This document shows positions 55,496 through 64,000 of a DNA stretch of 64,000 nucleotides, one piece after another. Numbering within the stretch: the first letter of the stretch is position 1; each line of letters starts with the position of its first letter. Source of the DNA: Aedes albopictus (Eukaryota; Arthropoda; Insecta; Diptera; Culicidae); contig NC_085137.1 in the NCBI RefSeq assembly GCF_035046485.1, positions 40,975,155 through 41,039,154 of the forward strand, read 5' to 3'. The notes under the pieces were generated by a model. That model was given only the letters and a program-made list of their open reading frames with translations, was not told where the DNA came from and searched no databases. A program made the position numbers and the translations under genes.

Positions 55496-56362
55496 TTAAA
55501 TAATCATGAATTGCTGCTGCTTCCACCTTTCGATCATCTCACATCCGTCCGTCAAGAGGCCTTCGTCCTTATCCCTGCATATTTCGACTCGCGGCACGAA
55601 GCCGTTGCGGGATGCGTTGAGCTTCTGATAGAACTTCCGTGTTTCTTGGGAACGGCACAGCAGTTCCATTTTTTGCACTTCGCTTCTTCCACTTCCACAT
55701 TCTGTCGGGTCCCTTGCTGCAACATTACCGTTCGCGCTGCGTTCTTCTCCTCCTCCAAAACCGTTCTGCACTCTTCGTCGAACCATTCGTTCCGTCGATT
55801 CCGTTCCACGTATTCGATGGTGCTCTCGGCTGCGTCGTTGATGACTGCTTTCACTGTAATCCAGCAGTCCTCTAGAGGGGCCTGATCGAGCTCGTCTTCG
55901 TCTGGCAACGCGACCTCGAGATTCTTCGCGTATGCTGAGGCGACATCCGGTTGTTTTATTCGCTCTAGGTTGCCGGTACGGTACATTGTTGATGACGGAG
56001 AGTTTTGGGCGCAGTTTGACCTTCACCAGATAGTGGTCGGAGTCGATGTTGTCGCCACGATAGGTCCTGACGTCGATAATGTCGGAGAAGTGCCGTCCAT
56101 CAATCAGAACGTGGTCGGTTTGAGATTCCGTCTGCTGTGGTGATCTCCAGGTGTAACGATACGGGAGGCTGTGTTGGAAAAAGGTGCTACGTCTGGCCAT
56201 GTTTTTGGAGGCGGCGATATCAATGAGTCGTAAGCCGTTTTCGTTCGTCTGCTGGTGGGCGCTAAGGTTTCCAATCGTCGGTCTGAATTCCTCCTCATGT
56301 CCTATCTGAGTGTTTAGATCTCCAATGATGATCTTGACGTCGTGGCTGCTAAAACGAATCAA
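55496..56362 (-). pseudogene. RTE-type non-LTR retrotransposon, endonuclease fragment
   Basis: On the minus strand: VKIIIGDLNTQIGHEEE, NENGLRLIDIAASKNM, SQTDHVLIDGRHFSDI and IDSDHYLVKVKLR. These are the APE-type endonuclease motifs (GDxN, xxDHVLI, SDHxxV) of RTE-clade ORFs. After LRPK the frame shifts to the one read at 55552-55986 (RRNEWFDEECRTVLEEEKNA), then shifts back near 55650 (ETRKFYQKLNASRNGF). The fragment ends in the linker before the RT. Two frameshifts and both truncations make it dead. It does not overlap the RT piece near 41 and 48.5 kb, so both could derive from one family. Confidence 0.85.
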
Positions 56363-56394
56363 GCAAAAATGTTTAAATCTTTTTAGTTAATATA

Positions 56395-57869
56395 GGGTAG
56401 AAGCTTCAGTTTTGGCCAGTCCGGAGTTTTGGCCATAGTGCGGTATTGAGCCTGTTGCGATCTAAATCGGCGTAAATTTAATTTTTACTAGTTGATCCTA
56501 ATACAATATGATGATTACAGCTGTGAAAACCACACATTTCGATTAAAAACTGGAAGAAAAAAATATAGGGTATCGGGATGCTTCGTTGGCATAGTCCCCT
56601 CGTTCGGCCTATCTTAACGTTATCCAAAAACTCAAACAAACACGCCGAACTGGATATCGGAAAAGCTTTGCGCCAAACACCTGTAACATTTCGTTTCAAT
56701 TTTAGCACTTTGGAGTATTAAAACTGTATGAAAATGTCACTTGTTTAGCTTTTGTAGACGACATGATTCTTCGGCTTAGTGGGTAGTCTTTACACATGAT
56801 CATAAATGGCATGATTCTGGAATATTTCGAATTGCCTTTTCAATAACTGAACATTTAATGCGACGGTCAAAGATGCTGTTTTGAATTTGTATGTTTGTTT
56901 TTAACGAATAATAACTATTTTACAAATTACATGTGGGCCGAATATTGAGGACATTTTTTTCACTATGTACCCAAATCTTGGCCCATCAGTAAAGTGACGT
57001 CAAAAACACCGATAAAGTGACGCCAACAACATTGCTTGCGTAAGAACCAGAAAGAACGAACAGAAAGATAGATTTTGTGTGCGGTGACTGTAAAAATATA
57101 ACACAATAATCGGGTTGCATTGTTTTCGTTACTAAAAAAGAAAGAACTTTAGTTTAAGTGATTTATTTATAGTTTTTTGAAAATTTGGCTCCGAAAATGT
57201 AATTTGAAAGTATGATTGGTGAACAAACAGAGATAATACCTCAGCAGAAATATTGAAAAAATGAAATAATAAGTGGTCCTAGTGCATGGAAAGCAATAGG
57301 CCAACGTTGTATCCACTAATAGGCCAATTTATGTACCATAGACCAACGTTGCATACCATCACATCGAATCTTTTCAACTTAGTTAAGTAAGTTCTTGAAT
57401 ATTTACGTAAGTTTACTTCCAGTTGGTGAAACATGCATTGCCTAGAGTGCGTAATAGGGTCAACATATTATTTCTAGTGCTATTAATTCATGAGTTATGG
57501 TCAAAATTGTCAAGGCGGTTTGCAAATTAGGCCAAGGAATGATCCATATACCCTATTTCCTTAAAAAATCTGCTCACATATATCTATTTTGGCCAGGGTG
57601 CTTCTAATTTGGCCACTCCCATAAGAAATACACGTGATTGGCCAAAATAGAAACCAAACTTAAGAATATGGCCAAAACTGCGGCAGAGCTTCTATTTTGG
57701 CCAGTGCCACTTTTGATACAAATATCAAGTATTGGCTTGGTTTCCGCATTTTTCCTTCAAAACATAGATTGTAACCTTTTATTTGACGCATTGATTGTTT
57801 TCATAGGATTATTGATTATTTTTATAAAAATGATTTTCCTTAGACTGGCCAAAACCGGTGCCCGCACCC
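56395..57869. mobile_element. ~1.5-kb non-autonomous element with GGCCAAAA repeats
   Basis: Ends (TA)GGGTAGAAGCTTCAGTTT and, inverted, (TA)GGGTGCGGGCACCGGTTT share the outer and inner parts and run into TTGGCCAGTC. TTTTGGCCA / TGGCCAAAA motifs recur at least nine times, denser near the ends. No frame is longer than 90 codons. The TA target suggests the Tc1/mariner group. Confidence 0.55.
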
Positions 57870-58417
57870 TATTGTATAGTGTTAAGTTCAGTCTGTACCG
57901 CCGCTAGCTAAAGCCAGATTCTGTGTTTTTGAGTAGCTAAGAATAATGCAAAAACCAACATTTGACTAACAATGGAAATACATCACTGTAAAATTTATTT
58001 CGTCCACTACTGCCCCCGTGTGTGTAGCCCAATCGCATGCGAGTCGAATGAGTGCGCGCCGCGCGCCGGGCTATTAAAATAATGACGATGACTTTGCACT
58101 AGACGCGCGAGAAAAATCTACATACTCTGGATTATTCACCGCTCTGCGCGCGAGTTCAGATTCCGGATGGAGTAGGTACTACATTCGGGAGGAGGAGGAA
58201 AATCTTTCACCAAAGTTGGTGGGAGGCTAAAGGTTGAAGGGAGCTTCCTTCTTCTGGTGAAATGTGCCTAGGTATCTTTGGTAGAATTTCAAGCAAACGG
58301 CGCACAAAATCCGCGGGCACGAGTGCAGTTGATGAAAAAGCTTTTAATAACTCCACACTAGGAGAGGCCAACGGCGCGGCGGTGGTCGATTGTGCCTAAG
58401 TAAACACACCCGAGTTG
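57870..58417. other. Unassigned DNA, locally GC-rich
   Basis: Contains gtgcgcgccgcgcgccgggc near 58053. No gene or element could be supported; a promoter is possible but unproved. Confidence 0.35.
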
Positions 58418-59555
58418 TAAAGGGTGATACGGTCAAAATTTGGTCACACAATTTTTTTCATAACTTTAGACTGCGTACACCAAAACAGCTGAATTTTGGA
58501 CCAGTAATGCTACATTATATGTAGCTTATACCATAAAATTTTCATCAAAATCGATTGAGTATTGGTTGATATATAGACAATTCCATCGACCTACCTTTTT
58601 AAAATTTTGTACAAAGGCGCTCCATAGTAAATTTTCGGAAATTTAAGGTCAATAAAGCACAATTTTGATTATAGAACTACCAATACTGCTCCGATTTTTA
58701 TCAAAATTTTACAGTAAAGTACTATTATGAAAATACGTTCTTAGTAAAATTTTGAGCCATTTTGTATGAATACTTTCAAAGTTGTAGCAGTTTGAATATG
58801 AAAAAAACTGACCGGGTGCCACTTAAGCAAACATAACTTTGTAACGGCTGGATCAAATTGAATGAAATTTTTACACAACATTTTGATATGCATACTACAC
58901 ATACAGAAAAATTTTCATTGAAATCGGTTAAGTATCTCTGGCTCTATAAATAAAACAGTAAAATGTATGAATCCTCTTTGCACAAAATTTTAAAATTGCG
59001 GATCTCAGGGTTCAACAATATCTCCGCAAATACTAGACCGATTTTGATGAAAATTTTATGGTACAAGCTACATATAATGTACCATTACTGATCCAAAAAT
59101 CAGCTGTTTTGGTGTACGCAATCTAAAGTTATGAAAAAAATTGTGTGACCAAAATTTGACTTGACTCGACAAAATTTGACAAAATTTGAACACCTAAACA
59201 AACATAACTTTGTAACGGCTGAATCAAATTGAATGAAATTTTTACATAACATTTTGATATGTATACTTTACACACAGAAAAATTTTCATTGAAATTGGTT
59301 CAGTATTTCTGGCTCTATAAAAAAAAGAGTAAAAATGTGTTCTTATTTTTTAATCCACTTTGTACAAAATTTTAAAATTGCAGTTTTCAGTATTCACAAT
59401 ATCTCCGCAAATACTAAACCGATTTTGATGAAAATTTTATGGTATAAGCTACATATAATGTACCAATAATGGTCCAAAAATCAGCTGTTTTGGTGTACGC
59501 AGTCTCAAGTTATGAAACAAATTGTGTGACCAAATTTTGACCGTATCACCCTTTA
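58418..59555. mobile_element. 1.14-kb element with AAGGGTGATACGGTC ends
   Basis: TA flanks the inverted ends AAGGGTGATACGGTCAAAAT and ATTTTGACCGTATCACCCTT. The arms match for about 140 bp. The right half is duplicated in tandem: 58822-59159 and 59193-59545 both run from caaacataactttgtaacgg to the right-end arm, so the element has two right ends. No coding capacity. Confidence 0.8.
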
Positions 59556-60336
59556 GGTACAGCATTCAGCAGCGTTGGGAAAGGAAATCTACTGCCATAA
59601 AACACCAGTGTGCCCCCTGAGGCAACCTATAGGTGCCGACCGGCCTGGTTTTCCCGGTCAATTCGATGCTAGGGCTGTGAGTTGAAACAGAAGAAAAGAA
59701 ACCAGAGCAACATCCGTTGCTCTGCAGCAGTGGAATTGTTATCTCATTCTCGTAGCTCCAACTAGTTCGTCGAAGTAAAAACGTTCTGGATTGACCCTTC
59801 GGGCAAAGGTTAGCCACCATGCAAATGTGTAAACTGTCGGAAACGGTACTTAATTGCAGGGGCTTTTAAACCGCTTGAATTGGTTTGCGTTTCCATCATG
59901 GTTGAAAGCGGTGCGCTTACGCATTCGCGGCAACCTAATGCCAGACCGCACCACCGAAAATTCTGTGATCCTCTTCCTAGTGCATAGAGGCACGTCGCGT
60001 CGTCGCCACAGTGTCTGATTGCACCGTCCAAATCTCCCCAGATAAGATAATCCGCGGCTGATGCGGGTCGAGCTCGGCATGTTGACGCTTTCTTTCTGGT
60101 TTTGTTTATTCTCGACGGTTTCTATTTAGGTACAACAACCAGCTCGAAATGGTCTCGAGATTCCGCAGCGGAGATGACGACTAGAGACCAAATCGTAATG
60201 CATGGTGGTTTCGAAACTTTATTTAGAAAGGCAATTTAGTTCAACAGAAAACATTTTCTATGAACAATTATATATTTTTTGTTTTATGTTCAATTGTCAA
60301 ATGTTTGACCAACTCACTCCAAAAAGTTAAAACTCA
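59556..60336. other. Unassigned, low-repeat DNA
   Basis: GC-richer than its neighbours and without visible element ends. Small overlapping frames only; no domain recognised. Confidence 0.35.
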
Positions 60337-60518
60337 GTGTTCAGGAATTCATCTATAGTTAGTTCTTCAAAGCTGGTAGAAATATTTTAAGTGCAAATCT
60401 CGTGCTAAAAATTAGAAACATATTGGTTTGCATATGTTTCTAATTTTTAGCACGAGATTTGCACTTAAAATATTTCTACCAGCTTTAAAGAACTAACTAT
60501 AGATGAATTCCTGAACAC
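60337..60518. repeat. 182-bp near-perfect hairpin
   Basis: Left arm 60337-60423, loop tggtttgc at 60424-60431, right arm 60432-60518. The 87-bp arms pair almost throughout; the only difference seen is near cttcaaagc versus ctttaaag. The ends read GTGTTCAGGAATTCATC. No target duplication is visible. It is a foldback MITE or a long-hairpin RNA source; no evidence of transcription is in the sequence. Confidence 0.9.
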
Positions 60519-61299
60519 AAAATGCGCCTATGTATTTACCTAAAAGGGCTTTATAAAAGCAGGGATAAAGAGACACGAATCCATCACTATGAAATGACAC
60601 TACTAGATGGTAGTATGTACTAGAAAACAAAGATCGGAACGATACGTGAAGATTTCATGTGACAGTCAATGCGGCAGTGTATTTGTCTTTCAAATACGTT
60701 AAAATACACTGCAAAGAGTTTGACTACTGTTAAATTATTTTCGTGTACGCATACTGAATTCAGTGTTGTTGCTCTTTGCTTCGCTTAGTTGAGAAAATTT
60801 CGTCGGTTCTCCACAGTGCAGTGTGATCGACTTCAAGGAAGTATACCTTCTGAGATTTGCCCTGCAAATCTTCTTTCAATTTCTTCAAGGGCTTCTGTTC
60901 TTCGAGGGGTTACTTTGGACTTTTTTTTGGATCCATCCAACAGTTTCTTCTGAGTTTCAGATTCTTTCCGGGATTCCTCCTCTTCTGGGATTCTCGGACA
61001 AGTGCACCGCGACACTTCAGAAAATTCTTGCATGTTCAAATTGATGTTTAATAAAAAGTACTTCGAAATCATGAGAACAAGGGGTCCATGGCTAAACTAT
61101 TGAAAGGTGCTCCAACGGATTGAGAGTAAATTTATTCCCACGCCGGCCTGAATCTATCAAAAACCTTGACAGTTATTTGCAAAGAATCATGGAACAAGTC
61201 TATAAAAACTCTCCTCATAAGTATCATATTTTTTCCACGAACTCGTAATGGATATTCACAAGCACCTTACAAGGAATTTTCCATGAATTTGTTAATTAA
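60519..61299. other. Unassigned DNA with one charged minus-strand frame
   Basis: The minus frame 60833-61072 (79 codons) encodes a Glu/Lys-rich stretch (EEEESRKESETQKK, then ALEEIERR) that could be a coiled-coil fragment. Composition is unlike the surrounding repeat translations, but it stops soon after and no family is recognised. Confidence 0.35.
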
Positions 61300-61392
61300 C
61301 CCTTATGTGGCCGGCAGGGTACCCGGGTACCCAGCACCCATTCAAAATACACGGTGTAGAAAAAAGCAAAAAGTTTGCCGGCCACATAACGG
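61300..61392. mobile_element. 93-bp TTAA-flanked mini-element (piggyBac-like)
   Basis: Inverted ends CCCTTATGTGGCCGGCA and CCGTTATGTGGCCGGCA (right end inverted) lie exactly between two TTAA copies (61296-61299 and 61393-61396). TTAA targets and CCC-type ends are the piggyBac signature. An inner palindrome gggtacccgggtaccc sits next to the left end. Confidence 0.8.
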
Positions 61393-61396
61393 TTAA

Positions 61397-62479
61397 CTAA
61401 ACTTACTAATATTTCTGAGGCCTTGCCGAATACCAGAGAAGGAATCCTTCACTGCTCCAAAAATCGGTTGGCCTGGAAATCTATTTACAACGATTTTATG
61501 ATTTTCAAAGGAACACGCAGAAAAAAAAATATGGTAGAATTAAAAATATTTGCGTTAAAAACAAATAAATTGTCAATTTGTTCAGGCCACAAAAATAAAA
61601 CTGTTTGAAACAAATTAAACGTCATATTTAAGTAAATACAATGCATGTTTGAATCAAACATGCATCTTTTATTCATTTCTGACAGGTTATGTTAGAAATG
61701 AATGTTAACATTTTTGTTTTGTGTGGCAGCTCGGCCCTGTGGGAATATTTATTTTCCAAAAAAAAAAAAATACAAATTCGTTCTTTTAGCCAGGAAAACC
61801 CACCTCCCCCGTGGCACTTCCAATGCCAACATAATGCAGGTCACATTCGCTCCCGAAAACAATAGAATTTCGTGAAAACTTTTCAGGAAACTTAACATTT
61901 TTTGCAGGAGGAAATCTTTTTCTATCTTGCAGCCGGAACTTGCGAGCTTTGTTTATGTTCATATGTAAACATAAATATATTTGTTTCAAATGACTGAAAT
62001 TCGTCTCCGTGAACTTCGCCTGAATTAACAAGAGCGCTTGGGGTGAATTTATCAAAAATCTTTGCAATAACATGCCAAAGTTCTGAAAATGTAACCTCCA
62101 AGTATCTCACATGGAATTTTTCAGAATTTATACAGGGGTCACCAAAACCTTGATTCCTTGAAAACAACATGCCACTAACTTGGACGGATTTTGACTGGGA
62201 AACTTTTCTGGATTTCACTCAGCGTTCATAAAGATCTTGTTTGATTTCTTAGAAATATTCTCAGCAAGAAATATTCCAAGTCGATCGAATAACTGTGCCA
62301 CGTCACTATGCTCCGAAAAGTAATGGAAAAGTCAGTGTGGACAAAAAAATAACGACGAGTGTATGCACCTCAAGTCGCTTTTATCAAGTTGCTTTTATCA
62401 ACAAAAATATACATGTGCACCGCGGAGCGATATGTTTTCAAAAAGTGCACCGTGATTCAAAAGGTCTGAAAACCCCTGG
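61397..62479. other. Unassigned DNA
   Basis: No gene supported. A CACGCAGAAAAAA start near 61515 resembles MITE ends elsewhere in the window, but its partner end is not clear. A perfect 12-bp-arm palindrome (atgcatgtttga, centre a) lies at 61641-61665. Confidence 0.35.
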
Positions 62480-64000
62480 TCTAGAAGTTATTTTTGGAAT
62501 TTTTCAGGATTTCCTTACGGGATTCCTTCAGAAATTACTTCCCGGATTTATTTGAGATTCATCCTGTTTTTTTGGAATGTCCTCAATTTTTTTTTCTAAG
62601 ATTTATAATCATACAAGGATCTGTTGGAGGAAACCCAGAAGGAACTCCTAGAAGAACTCTACAAAGCTGCTGAAGGAATTCCTTAAAATTTTGTTGGAGC
62701 CTTATTGGAGAATTTCTTCAAGATAGTCCTATAGGAATGTCATCAGGTACTTATGGATGAATTCCATGCGAAGCGTCTAGAATAATTCCATAAAAAAAAC
62801 TCCTGGAGGCATTCCGTAATAAACTTCTGGAGGATTTCCATTCAAAGCATCTGAGAGAATTCCAGAATGAACTTCCGGAGAATTCCAGTTGGATGTGCAA
62901 GAGTTCCTGAAAAAAAAACCGGAGAAATTTTGGAAGAAGTTGATTAAGGATTCTCAGGAGGAGTTCCCGGAGCAATTCTGGACGGAGTTTCTGGAAGAAT
63001 TCCAAACGGAACTCCCGGATGAATCTCAGAATTCCTAGAGAAATCTTGGAATGAATTCTTGAGTAAATCCTGGAAGAATTCCTGGCAGGAAATTCTGGAG
63101 GAATTCCATAAGAAGCTTCGGTTGAAATCCCTGGAGGGATGTCAAAAAGAAATTCCTGGTGGAACCTCAGATGAATACTCTAGAGGGAAAAACCTACAGG
63201 AATCCCAGAAGGCATTCCTGAAAGACTCACAAAAGAAACACCTAGAGAATTCATCATAGAATTCTAAAAGAATATCTTGGTGGATTCTCAGTGGAAAATC
63301 TTGGAGGAATTCCTGAAGGAATCTCAGAAGGAACTCCCGGTTAGTTTTAGTTGAAAATCCTGGAAGAACCCTAGAATGAACTTGGTGAAGAACCTGTGAA
63401 TGAAAACTCCTGGATGATGTCTGAGATCAATTTCTGGAGAACACACGGAGAAGGAGTTCCCGGAGTAATTACGGACGAAGTTTCTAAAGGAATTCCAAAC
63501 AGCTTCTGGATGAAACTCAGACCATGAACAATTCCTGGAATAATCTGATATGGAATCCCTGGATATCTCTCGGAATGAATACTTTATTGAATGCTGGAAG
63601 GAATCCTTGAAGGAACTCGTGGAGGAGTCCCGGAAGAAACCTCAGTTGAAATTCCTAGAGGGATGTGAAAAAGAAACTGGTGGAATCTTAGAAGAAAACT
63701 CTGAAGGGAACTCTTACAGGAATTCCAGAAGGAACGTCTTGAAGAATTACAAAATAAACACCTAGGGAATTCCTGAGGGAATCCCGGAAGGATTCCCAGA
63801 AGAAAATTCTGGAGGAATTTATGAAGGAACTCCTGCAGGTATCTCAGAAGGAGCTCCCAGTTTATTTCAGAAAGAAAAACACGGAAGCAATTTCTTTCGG
63901 GAATTTGGGAACGAATTCCTGGAGGAATCCTGGAAGAAAATCCTGCAGGAATCTTGGAACGAATTTTCGGAGAAATCCCGGAACTCTTGGAGGAATCCCA
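62480..64000 (+). repeat. Degenerate 12-bp repeat, block 5, running off the window
   Basis: GAATTCCTGGAGGAATTCC-type units, mostly purine strand on plus after about 62600 (a short stretch near 62500 is inverted). This is the least decayed block: AGGAATTCCTGGAGG-like strings recur often. Frames such as 63059-63259 and 63550-63765 are translated repeat. Confidence 0.85.

Noticed and set aside
60337..60518. microRNA precursor
   Set aside because: Arms of 87 bp with almost no bulges are too long and perfect for a typical pre-miRNA; a foldback element or long hairpin is likelier.
60833..61072. Short Glu/Lys-rich protein on the minus strand
   Set aside because: It might be a coiled-coil fragment, but it is only 79 codons, without a recognisable family or supporting signals.
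1..64000. Endogenous viral sequences (expected possibility in mosquito DNA)
   Set aside because: No frame shows viral polymerase, capsid or glycoprotein motifs; the only retroelement proteins fit BEL/Pao and non-LTR families.

Overview
This is a eukaryotic, transposon-dominated stretch of a large insect genome. Aedes-type mosquito DNA is the best fit. The reasons are a Feilai-like tRNA-derived SINE, many TA-flanked MITEs, RTE-type non-LTR fragments, a BEL/Pao retrotransposon, and kilobases of degenerate GGAATTCCTGAA-type repeat. I recognise no ordinary cellular protein-coding gene. The only long open reading frame is the 2005-residue polyprotein of the BEL/Pao element. Intergenic or long-intron DNA is the likely setting (inference).

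Layout. 1-5.8 kb: unassigned DNA, then a 4.16-kb element with ~540-bp inverted arms, CACGGTG ends and a CGCTG target duplication. 5.8-14.7 kb: mostly unassigned, AT-rich DNA with a degenerate tRNA-Lys-like sequence, a 1.6-kb inverted-repeat element, two copies of one TA-flanked MITE, another MITE and a tight hairpin. 14.7-17.1 kb: no supported feature. 17.1-22.1 kb: degenerate 12-bp repeat interrupted by a 551-bp MITE and tRNA-derived SINEs. 22.1-30 kb: SINEs, a ~70-bp tandem repeat, a Feilai-like SINE, a C-rich degenerate repeat and a 503-bp MITE. 31.4-33.1 kb: a 1.7-kb non-autonomous element. 35.6-37.7 kb: a second 12-bp repeat block. 41.0-48.5 kb: an apparently intact, very young BEL/Pao element on the minus strand, inserted into a decayed RTE-type reverse transcriptase gene. 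50.1-54.1 kb: a third 12-bp repeat block in mostly opposite orientation, with an ~830-bp tandem duplication; one copy carries a 392-bp hAT-type MITE and the other preserves the empty site. 54.1-56.4 kb: two non-LTR fragments (RNase H end; endonuclease domain). 56.4-62.5 kb: two more long-TIR elements, a 182-bp near-perfect hairpin and a 93-bp TTAA-flanked mini-element. 62.5-64 kb: another 12-bp repeat block.

The parts do not form a pathway. What they give is a readable insertion history: old RTE and 12-bp repeats at the bottom, SINEs, LINEs and MITEs on top, and the BEL/Pao element as the clearest recent arrival (two base differences between its LTRs plus one 79-bp duplication). The most unusual observations are the CACGGTG-ended element, a GAGA...TCTC hairpin tail shared by a tRNA-headed SINE and by headless tails ending in (ATCA)n, the PHD finger at the front of the BEL Gag, and the 182-bp hairpin.
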